In this document: positions 31,851 to 41,214 of the stretch, in pieces
Layout of the letters: each line of letters starts with the position of its first letter
Numbering within the stretch: the first letter of the stretch is position 1
NCBI RefSeq assembly: GCF_019048865.1
Contig: NZ_CP077604.1
Span: 992,001-1,056,000, forward strand
Direction of reading: 5' to 3'
Length of the DNA stretch: 64,000 nt
Origin: Aquihabitans sp. G128
GTDB taxonomy: Bacteria; Actinomycetota; Acidimicrobiia; Acidimicrobiales; Iamiaceae
Translations under genes and position numbers: made by a program
Notes under the pieces: generated by a model
What the model was told of the DNA's origin: nothing
What the model saw: only the letters and a program-made list of their open reading frames with translations
The model's database searches: none

Positions 31851-33176
31851 TCAGTTGCCGCCGGCGGCGGTGCGCTCGCGGGCTTCCTGCTCGTAGGAGC
31901 CCACCGGGAGGTTGAAGTCGACCACGCCCTCGGGGTCGATGGGGACGCCCTTGATCCGCGTCTCGAAGTGCAGGTGCGGGCCGGTGGAGAGGCCGGTCGA
32001 GCCGACGCGGCCGATGGGGTCGCCGCGCTTCACGACCTGGCCGGGCTGCACCAGGATCTGGCTCTGGTGGCCGTAGAGCGTGGCCAGCGAGTGGCCGTGG
32101 TCGATGACCGTGGCGTTGCCGTAGCCGCCGCGCTCGCCGGCGATCACCACGACGCCGTCGGCCGGGGCGTAGATCATCGTGCCGCTCGGAGCCCCGAGGT
32201 CGCCGCCGGCGTGCAGCCGGCTGACGTGCAGGATCGGGTGGAACCGCATGCCGAACTTGGACCCGATCTTGTAGCCGGGGATCGGGTTCGTGATCTCGAC
32301 GTCGCCGGGCACCCAGTCCGGCTGGCCCGCCTGCAGCTGGGCCAGGATCAGCTGGACGCCGTCGGAGGAGCGGTTGATCGAGTTGATCCGCCCCTCGATG
32401 ATCGCCTTGCGGGCCTGGACCTCGCGGAGCTTCGCCTGCTCGTCGGCCACCTGGACGTTGACCTCGTCCACCAGCTGGCCCTGGTTGAGGGTGGAGGCGG
32501 CGATGAACCTCGACGCCTCCTCGATGTCGTCGCGGCGGGCCTTGGCCTTGGCACGGGCCCGCTTGGCCGACCGCTCCGCCCTGCGGCGATCGGCGCGGGC
32601 GTCCTCGAGCTCCTTCACCAGCTGGTCGCTGTCGCCCACCGCGGCGCGGGAGTAGGCCACCGCCTGTCCGGCCTCCTCGCCGTTCTCGGCGCCGAGGATG
32701 GCGGTGAGCACGTCGCTGTCGTCGCCGCCGCGCACGTAGGCCGCCACGATCTGCTTGCGCAAGCGGTCCTCGGCGTCGGTCACGCGCCGGTCGGCGGCCT
32801 TGCGCGCCGCCACCTGGCGCTTCTCCAGGGCCAGGGCGTCGTCGAGGGCGGCGTGGGCCCCGAGCAGGTCGACCTGGGACTGGTGGAGGTCGGCCTTGAG
32901 GCGGTCCAGCTCCTTGGTGAGCGCCACCCGCTTGAGCTGGGAGGCCTGGTACGCATCGACCAGGGCCGACTCCTGGCCGATGACCTCGTCGTACTCGCCC
33001 TTGAGGCTGGTGTCGGCGCCGTCCTGGCCCTCCTGGCGGGGGGCGGCCGGGGTGGCGGGGGCCGCGCCGCTGAGGGTGGGCGCGGCGAAGGCCGAGGTCA
33101 ACAGGGCGGCGGCGACCACCGCCGAGGCCACCCGACGGCGGCCGATGGCGCGAACGAACCTCTGCAAAGCCTTCAT
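31851..33176 (-). CDS. secreted M23 peptidase with coiled coil
   Basis: Exported peptidoglycan-hydrolase-like protein of 441 residues. A signal peptide (RVASAVVAAALLTSAFAA) is followed by a long coiled coil, about residues 50-280, rich in Glu, Lys, Arg and Ala. The C-terminal M23/LytM domain has the metal ligands: RFHPILHVSRLHAGGD around residue 322 and the HLH of GPHLHFE near residue 400. This EnvC/NlpD-like layout is used by division-site peptidase regulators; with both zinc motifs intact this copy should be catalytic. The ATG at 33176 is preceded by GGGGAGAG; the longer start at 33221 would put charged residues before the signal peptide. Confidence 0.9.
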   Translation of the reverse strand: MKALQRFVRAIGRRRVASAVVAAALLTSAFAAPTLSGAAPATPAAPRQEGQDGADTSLKGEYDEVIGQESALVDAYQASQLKRVALTKELDRLKADLHQSQVDLLGAHAALDDALALEKRQVAARKAADRRVTDAEDRLRKQIVAAYVRGGDDSDVLTAILGAENGEEAGQAVAYSRAAVGDSDQLVKELEDARADRRRAERSAKRARAKAKARRDDIEEASRFIAASTLNQGQLVDEVNVQVADEQAKLREVQARKAIIEGRINSINRSSDGVQLILAQLQAGQPDWVPGDVEITNPIPGYKIGSKFGMRFHPILHVSRLHAGGDLGAPSGTMIYAPADGVVVIAGERGGYGNATVIDHGHSLATLYGHQSQILVQPGQVVKRGDPIGRVGSTGLSTGPHLHFETRIKGVPIDPEGVVDFNLPVGSYEQEARERTAAGGN

Positions 33177-33240
33177 CTCTCCCCGAGTGTTCCCCTCGGG
33201 ACGACGGTAGTCCTTCTCCAAGGGTTCCCCATCGGCGGCC

Positions 33241-33260
33241 GGCCCCCGAAATCGAGGGCC
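33241..33260 (-). terminator. weak hairpin downstream of the CoA-transferase gene
   Basis: An imperfect inverted repeat (GGCCC... and ...GGGCC with one internal mismatch) lies 13 bp past the stop of the minus-strand CoA-transferase gene. Confidence 0.35.
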
Positions 33261-33272
33261 TCCTCCGGGTGA

Positions 33273-34568
33273 TCAGCCGGGCGGCCACATCTCGGCGTCG
33301 GCGAGCAGCTGGTCGCGGAAGTCGGGGTGGGCGATGGCCGCCAGGGCTCGGGCCCGCTCGCGGACCGTGCGGCCCCGCAGCTCGGCGACGCCGTGCTCGG
33401 TGACCACGACGTCGAGCTGGTGGCGGGGCGTGGTGATGATGGTGCCGGCCGGGAACTGCGACGCGATGCGCGAGACCCGCTGGCCGTTGACGGTGGTGCT
33501 CGACCGGAGGCAGATGAGCGACCGGTCCTCCAGCTCCAGGCCCGACGCCGCCACGAAGTCCTCGTGGCCGCCGATGCCGGAGTACTGGGCCCCGGCCAGG
33601 GTGTCGGCCACCGCCTGGCCGGCGAGGTCGACCGCCAGCGCCCCGTTGATGGACACCATCTTCGAGTTCTGCGAGATCACCTCGGGCGAGTTCACGAGGT
33701 GGACGGGCAGGAACCGGACCTCCTCGTTGCCGTCGAGCCAGTCGTAGAGCTCGCGGGTGCCGGCGGCGAAGGTGGTGATCGAGTAGCCGTCGTAGACGCC
33801 CTTGACGTTGGTGACCTTGCCGGCCTGGTGCAGCTTCATGCAACCGGTGGTGAACATCTCCGAATGGATGCCGAAGCCGCCCACCGGGCCTTCCGCCAGC
33901 AGGGTGGCGACGGTGGACGGGATGCCGCCGATGCCCGTCTGGATGGTGCAGCCCTCGGTGACGAAGGCGGCCACCTGCTCGGCGATGGCACGCTCCTCCG
34001 GGCTGGGCTCGGGCTCGCCGATCACGAAGGGCTCATGGTCGGTCTCGACCAAGACGTCGATGCGATCGACGTGGATGCGGTGGCCGTGCTCGCCCAGGCC
34101 CAGCGTGCGCGGGTAGCGGGAGCTGGCCTCCACCACGAGGATGCGATCCGGGTCGTCGGCGGTCTTCTCGATCTGGCCGATGGTGGCCCCGGCGTGCAGC
34201 GACAGCGAGCACCAGCCGCCGGCGTCGGGCGGGGTGGCCGCGGTGGCCATCACCCGGGGGTTGATGGCCTCCAGCGCCGGGGCGAAGCGGCGGAAGTCGG
34301 CGGGGACGAACTCGATGGCCCCGCCCTGGTCGCGCATGAGCCGCTCCAGCGGGCCGAAGAACCCCGACAGGAACCGCACGTTCGGCCGGCCGAAGACCTC
34401 GTAGAAGTCGGTGAGCAGGGCCCCCGTGATCAGGAGGTCCTCCCAGTCGGTCCGGCCGCCCAGGGCGTGCAGGAAGCCGCCGGGGTGGCCAGGCCCGAGC
34501 GGGATCCCCACCACGTCCACGGGCCGCACCAGGGCGGCCGCCTCCTCAGGGCTCAGTCGCTCCGTCAT
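33273..34568 (-). CDS. acetyl-CoA hydrolase/transferase family protein
   Basis: Family I CoA-transferase or hydrolase of 431 residues, related to acetyl-CoA hydrolase and 4-hydroxybutyrate CoA-transferase. GIGGIPSTVATLL and HSEMFTTG (with the candidate catalytic Glu) mark the active-site region, and VTEHGVAELRGRTVRERA is the usual C-terminal signature. It moves CoA between short acyl groups. It is divergent from an acyl-CoA synthetase gene 166 bp away, so both may belong to one catabolic pathway. The start is supported by a TAGTGT hexamer exactly 8 nt upstream (leaderless). Confidence 0.88.
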   Translation of the reverse strand: MTERLSPEEAAALVRPVDVVGIPLGPGHPGGFLHALGGRTDWEDLLITGALLTDFYEVFGRPNVRFLSGFFGPLERLMRDQGGAIEFVPADFRRFAPALEAINPRVMATAATPPDAGGWCSLSLHAGATIGQIEKTADDPDRILVVEASSRYPRTLGLGEHGHRIHVDRIDVLVETDHEPFVIGEPEPSPEERAIAEQVAAFVTEGCTIQTGIGGIPSTVATLLAEGPVGGFGIHSEMFTTGCMKLHQAGKVTNVKGVYDGYSITTFAAGTRELYDWLDGNEEVRFLPVHLVNSPEVISQNSKMVSINGALAVDLAGQAVADTLAGAQYSGIGGHEDFVAASGLELEDRSLICLRSSTTVNGQRVSRIASQFPAGTIITTPRHQLDVVVTEHGVAELRGRTVRERARALAAIAHPDFRDQLLADAEMWPPG

Positions 34569-34576
34569 GGCCCCGG

Positions 34577-34582
34577 ACACTA
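34577..34582 (-). promoter_or_regulatory. -10 hexamer TAGTGT, leaderless promoter
   Basis: The hexamer ends 8 nt before the ATG at 34568 on the minus strand, with no Shine-Dalgarno. Confidence 0.5.
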
Positions 34583-34720
34583 GGTCCCCGCCCCGCTCCC
34601 GCCGTTCGACCACGCCCGTTCCCGCCACCCCGCCGAACGGGGCTGGAACCTGCCGCCGGGACGACCAGATCCCGACCCGCTTCGAGGTGGTGGGGTGCGG
34701 GGCCGGGCCGAGGTGGCCGC

Positions 34721-34726
34721 TACCGT
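34721..34726 (+). promoter_or_regulatory. -10 hexamer TACCGT, leaderless promoter
   Basis: The hexamer ends 8 nt before the ATG at 34735. With the hexamer at 34577-34582 it forms a divergent leaderless pair. Confidence 0.5.
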
Positions 34727-34734
34727 CGGCGGCC

Positions 34735-36234
34735 ATGGGATCTGACGGGGCGTCACCTCTGCCGGCGGCAGCCACCTCCCTGGTGGTCGACGAGCGGCGG
34801 GCGTGGTCGGCCGACGAGGTCTGGGACGTCGCCGACCGCATCGCCCACCTCACCCGGGCCGCCACCGGCGACGGGGACCTGCGCATGGCGGTGTTCGCCG
34901 AGAACGCCGCCGAGTCGGTCATCGCCCACGTCGGCGGCCTGCGGTCCGGGTCGTCGGTGGTGCCCGTCAACAGCCACCTGAGCGCCACCGAGGCGGCGTA
35001 CCTGCTCCGGGTGGCCGACGTGTCGCTGGTGGTCGCCGGGCCCGGCACCGCCGAGCGGGCGCGAGCTGCGGCGGCCGAGGTCGGCCACTGCGAGGTCCAC
35101 GTGTGGGACGAGACCGGTTGGGACGACTGGCTGGCATCGGCACCGGCCGGTCCGCCGGCGGACGATCGGCCGATCCCGCCGAACCTGCTCTTCACCTCGG
35201 GCACCACCGGCACGCCCAAGGCCACCGAGCTGCCGCCCAACGTCTTCCCCCGGCGACGGTCGTGGGCCGGGTTCGTCGAGGCGCTGGCCGCCAACCGGTT
35301 CGTGGGCAGGGGCCGCCACCTCGTGGTCGCTCCCCTCCACCACACCGGTCCGCTCAACGCGGTGCGGGCCCTCGCCGTGGGCACGCCCATCGGCGTGCTC
35401 GACCGGTTCGACGCCCGTCGCACCCTCGACGCCATCCGCGCCTGGGAGATCGGCTCCACCACGCTGGTCCCCACCCACCTCTCCCGCCTCGCCGCCCTGC
35501 CGGCGGACGTGCGCTCGGCCGCCGACACCTCGACGCTGCAACTCGTCTTCCAGACCGGCGCGTCGTGCCCGGTCGACGTGAAGCGGGCGATGATCGAGTG
35601 GTGGGGCCCGGTGCTGCTCGAGGCCTACGGCGCCACCGAGGTGGGCGTCACCTCCGCCATCACCAGCCAGGACTGGCTGGAGCACCCGGGCTCGGTGGGC
35701 CGGGCGGTGCCGCCCTACACCGCCGTGGTGGTCGACGACGCCGGCGACGAGGTGGAGCCCGGCGTCGAGGGACGCCTCTGCTTCCGCGACGCCACCGGGC
35801 GCGGCATCGTCTACCACGACGACCCCGAGCGCACCGCGGCAGCCCACGTGGCGCCGGGCGTGTTCACCCTCGGCGAGATCGGCAAGGTCGACGCCGACGG
35901 GTTCGTCTACGTCACGGACCGCTTCGCCGACATGGTGGTGACCGGCGGCGTGAACGTCTACCCGGCGGAGATGGAGCAGGTGCTGATCGCCCACCCGGCC
36001 GTCGCCGACGTCGCCGGCATCGGCGTGGCCCACCCCGACCTGGGTGAGCAGCTCGTGGCCCTCGTCGTGCCCGAGGACCCTGCTGCCCCGCCGTCGCCCG
36101 AGGCGCTGCAGGCCTGGTGCGAGGAGCGGCTCTCGCGCTTCAAGTGCCCGCGCCAGGTCCGCCTGGTCGCCACGCTCGACCGCAACCCGCTCGGCAAGCT
36201 CGACAAGAAGGGCCTGCGCGTCCAGCACGGCTGA
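34735..36234 (+). CDS. acyl-CoA synthetase (AMP-binding)
   Basis: Adenylate-forming enzyme of 499 residues that should activate a carboxylic acid to acyl-AMP and then acyl-CoA. The ATP-binding P-loop is LLFTSGTTGTPKATE, the A5-type motif is EAYGATEVG, and the C-terminal catalytic Lys lies in NPLGKLDKKGLR. VTGGVNVYPAEME is the hinge-side motif of the FadD/medium-chain group. The acid is not identifiable. It sits divergently to a CoA-transferase, consistent with fatty or aromatic acid catabolism. The ATG at 34735 is backed by the -10 hexamer 8 nt upstream. Confidence 0.9.
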   Translation: MGSDGASPLPAAATSLVVDERRAWSADEVWDVADRIAHLTRAATGDGDLRMAVFAENAAESVIAHVGGLRSGSSVVPVNSHLSATEAAYLLRVADVSLVVAGPGTAERARAAAAEVGHCEVHVWDETGWDDWLASAPAGPPADDRPIPPNLLFTSGTTGTPKATELPPNVFPRRRSWAGFVEALAANRFVGRGRHLVVAPLHHTGPLNAVRALAVGTPIGVLDRFDARRTLDAIRAWEIGSTTLVPTHLSRLAALPADVRSAADTSTLQLVFQTGASCPVDVKRAMIEWWGPVLLEAYGATEVGVTSAITSQDWLEHPGSVGRAVPPYTAVVVDDAGDEVEPGVEGRLCFRDATGRGIVYHDDPERTAAAHVAPGVFTLGEIGKVDADGFVYVTDRFADMVVTGGVNVYPAEMEQVLIAHPAVADVAGIGVAHPDLGEQLVALVVPEDPAAPPSPEALQAWCEERLSRFKCPRQVRLVATLDRNPLGKLDKKGLRVQHG

Positions 36235-36251
36235 CGTGCCCCACGGCGCGC

Positions 36252-36287
36252 CGCCGCGCCGGCCCCCGTGGTCGGGCCGGCGCGGCG
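36252..36287. terminator. bidirectional terminator hairpin
   Basis: Perfect 14-bp inverted repeat (CGCCGCGCCGGCCC and complement) around an 8-nt loop, between the convergent acyl-CoA synthetase and DivIVA-like genes. Confidence 0.7.
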
Positions 36288-36327
36288 TCGGCGGTGCCGT
36301 GGATCGTGGGGCACGAGGGCCCGGGGC

Positions 36328-37459
36328 TCAGCCGGCCTCGGACGCCTTGGCCGTGGGCTCGTCGTCCGCCTCGGCCGCGTCCTGGTCGGCCACCAGGCGG
36401 GGGGGCGAACATCTCGGTCCGGCCCAGCTCCACCGGAGCGGTGCGGGCCCGGTCGTCGAGGACCTTCTGGGCCATCGTCGTGAGGGCCTGCAGCCCGTCG
36501 GCGGCCTTGGCCTCCTCGGTGCGGAGGTTGTCGAGGTCGTAGCGGGCACCGGCCAGCAGGTCGGCCACGTGGAGGCGGGTCTTCTCGTCGGCCTCGGCGA
36601 GGTGGTCGGTGGCCCGGGCCTCGGCGTCGGCGATGGTGCGCTGGGCCTCGGAGCGAGCGGCCTCGAGGACCTCGGCGGCCTTGGCGCGGTCGTCACGGGC
36701 GGCCGAGAGCCGGGCCTGCGACCACTCCTCGGCCTGGGCCCGCACCTTGGCGGCGTAGGCGTCGGCGGCCTCGGCGGTCCGGCTGGCGTCGGACTTGGCG
36801 GCGGCGAGGACGTCGTCGGCCTGGCCGTTGGCCTCCGCCAGCAAGCCCTCGGCCTCGGCCTCGGCCCGGGTCAGGATCCGCGAGACGCGGTCGCCCACGT
36901 CCTCCCACCGGCCGGTCTTGGCCTGCTCGAGCTCCCCGGCGGCCTCTTCGCGGAGCCCCTCGGCCTCGGCACGAGCGCTGGCCAGGAGCGCGTCGGCAGC
37001 CTCCTGGGCGGCCGCGATGGCGGCCGCGGCTTCGTCCCGAGCGGTCTCGCGGGCCACCTCGGCCTCGGCCTGGGCCTCGGTCACCAGGTCGTCGGCCTGG
37101 CGGCGGGCACCGGCCAGGATCTGCTCGGTCTCCTCGTCGACATCGACGGGCTCGCCCCGCTCGTCGTCCACCCGGCGGAGGTCTTCACGGGCCTGGGTGA
37201 GCTCGGCGACGAGGAGCTGGTGCTCGTGGCGGGCCGCCGCCACCTCCTGCTCGGCGTCGCGGAGCATCTCCTCGGCCTCGAGCTTGGCCTCGGCGATGAT
37301 GTCCTCGCGCTCGCGGCCGATGTCGGCCATCGATCCCGTGCCGCCCGCCGCGGCCTCCTTGGCCACCCGGGCCAGGAAGCGGTCGACGGCCGCCGGGTCG
37401 TAGCCCTTGCGGGCCTGCGGGAAGGTCTGGCTGGTGATCTGTTCGGTGGTGAGGGTCAC
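36328..37459 (-). pseudogene. DivIVA-like coiled-coil protein, frameshifted near 3' end
   Basis: DivIVA-domain protein of about 376 residues after repair. The N-terminus (SQTFPQARKGYDPAAVDRFL) is the lipid-binding DivIVA element; the rest is one long Ala/Glu/Arg-rich coiled coil with heptad character. Such proteins mark curved membranes, poles or septa and scaffold cell-wall growth. The frame breaks in a run of seven G (C on the coding strand) at 36399-36405; with six the protein continues RLVADQDAAEADDE and stops at 36328. As given it would run on into unrelated sequence. GTG 37459 follows GGAG by 8 nt. Most likely a sequencing error; only the last 23 residues are affected. Confidence 0.85.
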
Positions 37460-37621
37460 GGGTGCAGCTCCAACGGCGTCGTCGGGATGCCCCCCGGCAC
37501 CCCTCTCGTCCGATGCGATTCGCCGCCGATGTCCGGTTTCCTCCCTGACCCGTGCGGATTCCGCCACGCACCGTGGCCGCGGCCACGCCGCCACCTCGCC
37601 TCGGGTCCGGGCCGGTGCCGG

Positions 37622-37627
37622 TACGGT
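37622..37627 (+). promoter_or_regulatory. -10 hexamer TACGGT, leaderless promoter
   Basis: The hexamer ends 7 nt before the GTG at 37635, with no Shine-Dalgarno. Confidence 0.5.
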
Positions 37628-37634
37628 CGCCGAC

Positions 37635-39320
37635 GTGGGGGACCCGGGAGCGGCCGATGGGCGGGGCGGGCGGGTGCGGTTGGTCTCGGTGGTCGGGCAC
37701 CTGGTGGTGGCCGTCGGGGTCACCGCTCCCCTCGCCTGGCACCTGGGCCGGCTTCCGCTCGGCGCCGAGCCCGTGGCCACGGTGCCGCAGCTCAACCTCT
37801 GGACGCTCCGCTGGACCGCCGACCGGGCGCCGCACCTGCTGTCGGGCTGGTGGGACGCGCCGATCTTCTGGCCCCAGCGGGGCGCCTTCGCCTTCAGCGA
37901 GCCCCAGCCCCTCACCGGCCTGGCCTACGCCCTGGCCCGCCCGGTCTTCGGCACGGTCGGCGGCTACTCGTTCCTGCTCCTCGCCACCCTGGCCCTGAAC
38001 GGCATCGCCGGCGCCGCCCTCGCCCGCCGCCTCGGGGCCACGACCGTGCCGGCCTTCCTCGCCGGCGGCCTCGCCCAGGCCCTCCCGTTCGTGTTCGACC
38101 AGCTCGGCGTGCTGCAGCTCACCGCACTCTGGCCCCTGCTGGCCGCCACCTCCAGCTTGATCGCCTGGCTGGGCGAGCCCCGCCTGCGCCACGCCCTCCT
38201 GCTCGGTGCGTCCCTGGCTGCAGCGGTGGGGACGTGCGGCTACCACGCACTCCTCTTCGGCCTCTGCCTCCTGGCGGTGGCCCCGCTCGTGGTGCGGTGG
38301 GCGTGGCGGGCCGACGCCGGCGCTCGGCTCGGCAGCGCCGCCGCGGGGGTCGGGGTGGTGCTGCTGCTCGCCGGCCCGGTCGCCCTCGGCCAGCAGGAGC
38401 GCCTGCGAGGACGCCGCTGGCGGGCCGACACCATCCTCGCCGGCTCGGCCTCGTGGCACGAGTGGCTGCCTTCGGGCCCGTACTGGCCGGGCTGGCCCCT
38501 CGTCCTCCTCGCCACCACGGGGACCGCGCTCGGCCTCGCCGACGGCCGCTCCGGCCGTTCGGAGCGCACCTCCGTCACCGGCGGGGCACCGACGCCTCCG
38601 GGCGCCGATAGGCGGTCGGGGACCGTGGTGCTGCTGGTGCTGGCGGTGACCTCGTTCCTCGCGTCGCTGGGGTCGCGCCTCAGCGTGCTGGGGTGGCGGC
38701 CGTGGCCGCTGCTCGTCGACCACCTCGACGCGGTGGCCCGGCTGCGCTCGCCGTTCCGCGCCGTGGCCGTGACCCAGGTCGCGCTGGTCGGCCTCGCGGT
38801 CCCCGCCGTGGGCTGGCTCTGGGATCGCCGCCACGCGGCGGTCCGAGCCGGCGCGCCAGCGGCCGTCGCCCTGGCCGTGCTCGCCGCCGGCACCGGCAGC
38901 GGCCCGCTCGTCGAGGCCGCTCCTCCCCCGGGCCGCTGGGCCGCCTGGCTCGCCGCCCACCCCGACGGCACCCCGGTCGCCTTCCTGCCCTTCGCGCCCG
39001 GCCCCGCCGTGGAGGACTTCGCGCCGACCACCACCCGCATGCTCCAGGCCCTCGACACCGGCCACCCCATGGTCAACGGGTACTCCGGCTTCTTCCCCAC
39101 CGGCCACGACGACCTCCGCGCCGTGCTCGCCGGCTTCCCCGACGGCAACAGCACCACGGCCCTCCAGGTCCGCGGCGTCCGCTACGTGGTGGTCGACACC
39201 GCCACCTTCGACCGCTTCGACCAGCGCGCCGCCCGAGACCTGGGCTTCACCACCGTCCTCCACGACGCCGACGCCCACCTCCTGCACGTGCCCGACCGCC
39301 CGAACGAGGCACCGGGCTGA
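37635..39320 (+). CDS. polytopic membrane protein, GT-C-like
   Basis: Membrane protein of 561 residues with about nine hydrophobic segments before residue 420 and a soluble C-terminal domain. After the first helix an outer loop reads TVPQLNLWTLRWTADRAPH and then DAPIFWPQRGAFAFSEP, a layout of large bacterial membrane proteins related to GT-C glycosyltransferases. The C-terminal domain has HPMVNGYSGFFP and VRGVRYVVVDT, common in that group. Substrate and role are unknown. The GTG at 37635 is supported by a -10 hexamer 7 nt upstream; a GTG at 37674 is an alternative. It converges on the HEAT-repeat gene with 24 bp between. Confidence 0.75.
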   Translation: MGDPGAADGRGGRVRLVSVVGHLVVAVGVTAPLAWHLGRLPLGAEPVATVPQLNLWTLRWTADRAPHLLSGWWDAPIFWPQRGAFAFSEPQPLTGLAYALARPVFGTVGGYSFLLLATLALNGIAGAALARRLGATTVPAFLAGGLAQALPFVFDQLGVLQLTALWPLLAATSSLIAWLGEPRLRHALLLGASLAAAVGTCGYHALLFGLCLLAVAPLVVRWAWRADAGARLGSAAAGVGVVLLLAGPVALGQQERLRGRRWRADTILAGSASWHEWLPSGPYWPGWPLVLLATTGTALGLADGRSGRSERTSVTGGAPTPPGADRRSGTVVLLVLAVTSFLASLGSRLSVLGWRPWPLLVDHLDAVARLRSPFRAVAVTQVALVGLAVPAVGWLWDRRHAAVRAGAPAAVALAVLAAGTGSGPLVEAAPPPGRWAAWLAAHPDGTPVAFLPFAPGPAVEDFAPTTTRMLQALDTGHPMVNGYSGFFPTGHDDLRAVLAGFPDGNSTTALQVRGVRYVVVDTATFDRFDQRAARDLGFTTVLHDADAHLLHVPDRPNEAPG

Positions 39321-39344
39321 CCTCTACGGGCCGGTCGCCGCAGG

Positions 39345-40187
39345 TCAGGTCCGAGCGTCGGGCGCGCAGGCGACGAGCGCGGCCTCCAAGAGGTCGACGT
39401 CGACGTCCCACCAGCCCACCAGCCCCTCGAGCGCGGGCCGCAGCGCCGGGTCAGCCGCCTCACGAGCAGCCTCGACGGCGAGGCGGCCCACCGCCTCGGC
39501 TTCGAGGTCAGCCTGGATCGCCGACACCAGGCCGGGCACGTCGCGGCGGACGAGACCGATCAGCGCCTCGGCATGCGTGTCGTCGTCACCATCGAGGAGG
39601 CGGGCCTGCAGGGCGGCGCGCACCTCGGGCCCATCGGCCGCCAAGCGGGAGCCCAGGCCGAAGGTCGCCCAGTTGCGAACCTCGGCGTCCGGATCGGTCG
39701 TGAGCTCGAGGAGCGCCCGCAGCACTGGATCGCGGGCATCGAGCACCGCTCCTTCGCCCACGAGCGAGGGCAGGGCGCGGGCGACGGAACCGCGGACGCG
39801 GAAGGACGGGTGGTCGACCAGGGCCAGGAGCGGTTCGAGCGCAGCCTCGTCCCCGAGGAAGCCAAGGGCGGCGGCGGTCGAGTCGATCACCAGCGGGTCG
39901 GCCTCGCCGCCCCCGAGCAGCGCGAGCAGGCGCGGCACGCTCGTCGAGGCGAACGGCGAGCCGTCCGCCTCGCCGAGGCGGCCGAGCACGTCGGCGCCCA
40001 GGGCTCGGGCTTGGGGGCGGGCGTCACCCAGCAGGTCCGTGGCGCGGTCTCGGATGCCGGCGGTGCCCCGGTGCTGCAGCTCGGCCACGCAGCCGTCGTA
40101 GACCTCGCGGTCGTCGCCGGCCAGCAGGTGGACGGCCAGGGCGTGGGCCACCAGCTCGTCGTCGGAGAGGTCAGCAGGCCCGGTCAC
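39345..40187 (-). CDS. HEAT-repeat protein
   Basis: Soluble protein of 280 residues built of about six HEAT/PBS-lyase-like helical repeats, for example ADVLGRLGEADG, AALGFLGDEAALEPLL and LTTDPDAEVRNWATFGLG. The D-x-x-V-R-x-x-A pattern within repeats is typical. HEAT proteins act as protein-binding scaffolds; the partner is not known. A GTG start at 40187 is indicated by a TAGCCT hexamer 8 nt upstream, so the gene is transcribed on its own and not from the P450 operon. Confidence 0.82.
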   Translation of the reverse strand: MTGPADLSDDELVAHALAVHLLAGDDREVYDGCVAELQHRGTAGIRDRATDLLGDARPQARALGADVLGRLGEADGSPFASTSVPRLLALLGGGEADPLVIDSTAAALGFLGDEAALEPLLALVDHPSFRVRGSVARALPSLVGEGAVLDARDPVLRALLELTTDPDAEVRNWATFGLGSRLAADGPEVRAALQARLLDGDDDTHAEALIGLVRRDVPGLVSAIQADLEAEAVGRLAVEAAREAADPALRPALEGLVGWWDVDVDLLEAALVACAPDART

Positions 40188-40195
40188 GGCCGCCG

Positions 40196-40201
40196 AGGCT
40201 A
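40196..40201 (-). promoter_or_regulatory. -10 hexamer TAGCCT, leaderless promoter
   Basis: The hexamer ends 8 nt before the GTG at 40187 on the minus strand. Confidence 0.5.
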
Positions 40202-40223
40202 CCGACCGCGCCGTCCACCGCGG

Positions 40224-41165
40224 TCAGCGCTCGTCGTCGAGGAGGAGGGTGCGAAGGGTGTGGCGGGCGACGGCGCGGAGGGGGTTGGTGGTGGTCGAAC
40301 CGGCGAGGAGGGCGACGGCGAGGCAGAGGGCCCAGGCCTCGGCGCGCCGCCACGTGTCTGGGTCGATGCCGGCACCGGCCCAGATGGCGGCGCCCGCGGC
40401 CGCGGTGCGGAACGCGGGGCGAGCGGCGGCGGGCAGCAGCGGCCAGGCCACCGAGAGGTCGGTGGCGGGGTCCCCAGCGGTGAGGTCGCCGAAGTCGAGC
40501 ACGCCGCTCAGCACGCCCCCGTCCACCAGCAGGTTGGCGAGGTGGAGGTCGCCGTGGATCCACTGCGGCGCGCGATCCCAGGCCGGCGTGCCCACCAGCG
40601 CGGCCCAGCGGGCCTCGACCATCGACCGGTCGACGCCCGGCCCGAGGGCGAGGCCCTCCGCCGCGATCCGATCCAGCCCTTCGGCCAGCTTCACGGAGCG
40701 GTCCGCCAGGGGCACGCCTCGGTACGGGTTCGCCGGGGCGTCGACCGGCGCGCCGCGGTGGAAGGCGGCGAGGAAGCGACCCAGCCGACCGGCGGCGTCG
40801 AAGGGGTCGGCGATGGTCGACCGGGCGGCGATGGCGCCCGGCAGCCAGGGCCCGACCGACCACGGCCACGGGTATCCGCAGCCCGCCACCCCGGTGCGCA
40901 GGGGCGAGGAGGTGGCCAGGCCGCCGTCGGCGACCGCCGGCAGGTCGGCGAGGAGCTCGGGCACCCAGCGCTGCTCGTGGCGGACCAGCGCCACGCCTTC
41001 GGTCCGCCTCGGCAGGCGAGCCGTCAGGTCGGACCCCACGCGGAACACGGTGTTGTCCCAGCCCTCGGCCACCCGCTCGACCGGCAGACCCGCCAGGTCC
41101 GGGTGCTGCTCCGCCAGCAGGGCGCGCACCAACTGCGCGTCGAGCTGCAGGGGCCCCGCCGTCAC
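40224..41165 (-). CDS. APH-family phosphotransferase
   Basis: Kinase-fold protein of 313 residues in the aminoglycoside phosphotransferase/choline kinase superfamily. The nucleotide lobe begins EGWDNTVFRVGSDLTARLP, the catalytic loop is WIHGDLHLANLLV (Asp and Asn), and the Mg-binding motif is VLDFGDLTAGDPATDLS. These enzymes phosphorylate small hydroxyl compounds; antibiotic resistance cannot be inferred from sequence alone. GTG 41165 is chosen because GGAGG lies 6 nt upstream; GTG 41171 is an alternative. It starts 49 bp after the CYP125-like gene and may be the last gene of that operon. Confidence 0.87.
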   Translation of the reverse strand: MTAGPLQLDAQLVRALLAEQHPDLAGLPVERVAEGWDNTVFRVGSDLTARLPRRTEGVALVRHEQRWVPELLADLPAVADGGLATSSPLRTGVAGCGYPWPWSVGPWLPGAIAARSTIADPFDAAGRLGRFLAAFHRGAPVDAPANPYRGVPLADRSVKLAEGLDRIAAEGLALGPGVDRSMVEARWAALVGTPAWDRAPQWIHGDLHLANLLVDGGVLSGVLDFGDLTAGDPATDLSVAWPLLPAAARPAFRTAAAGAAIWAGAGIDPDTWRRAEAWALCLAVALLAGSTTTNPLRAVARHTLRTLLLDDER

Positions 41166-41214
41166 GTCCACCCTCCGAGGATGCCAGACGCCGGGGCCCG
41201 AGCCGTGTGGCCGC

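Noticed and set aside
40224..41165. Aminoglycoside resistance gene
   Set aside because: Only the general APH/choline-kinase fold is visible; nothing indicates an antibiotic substrate.
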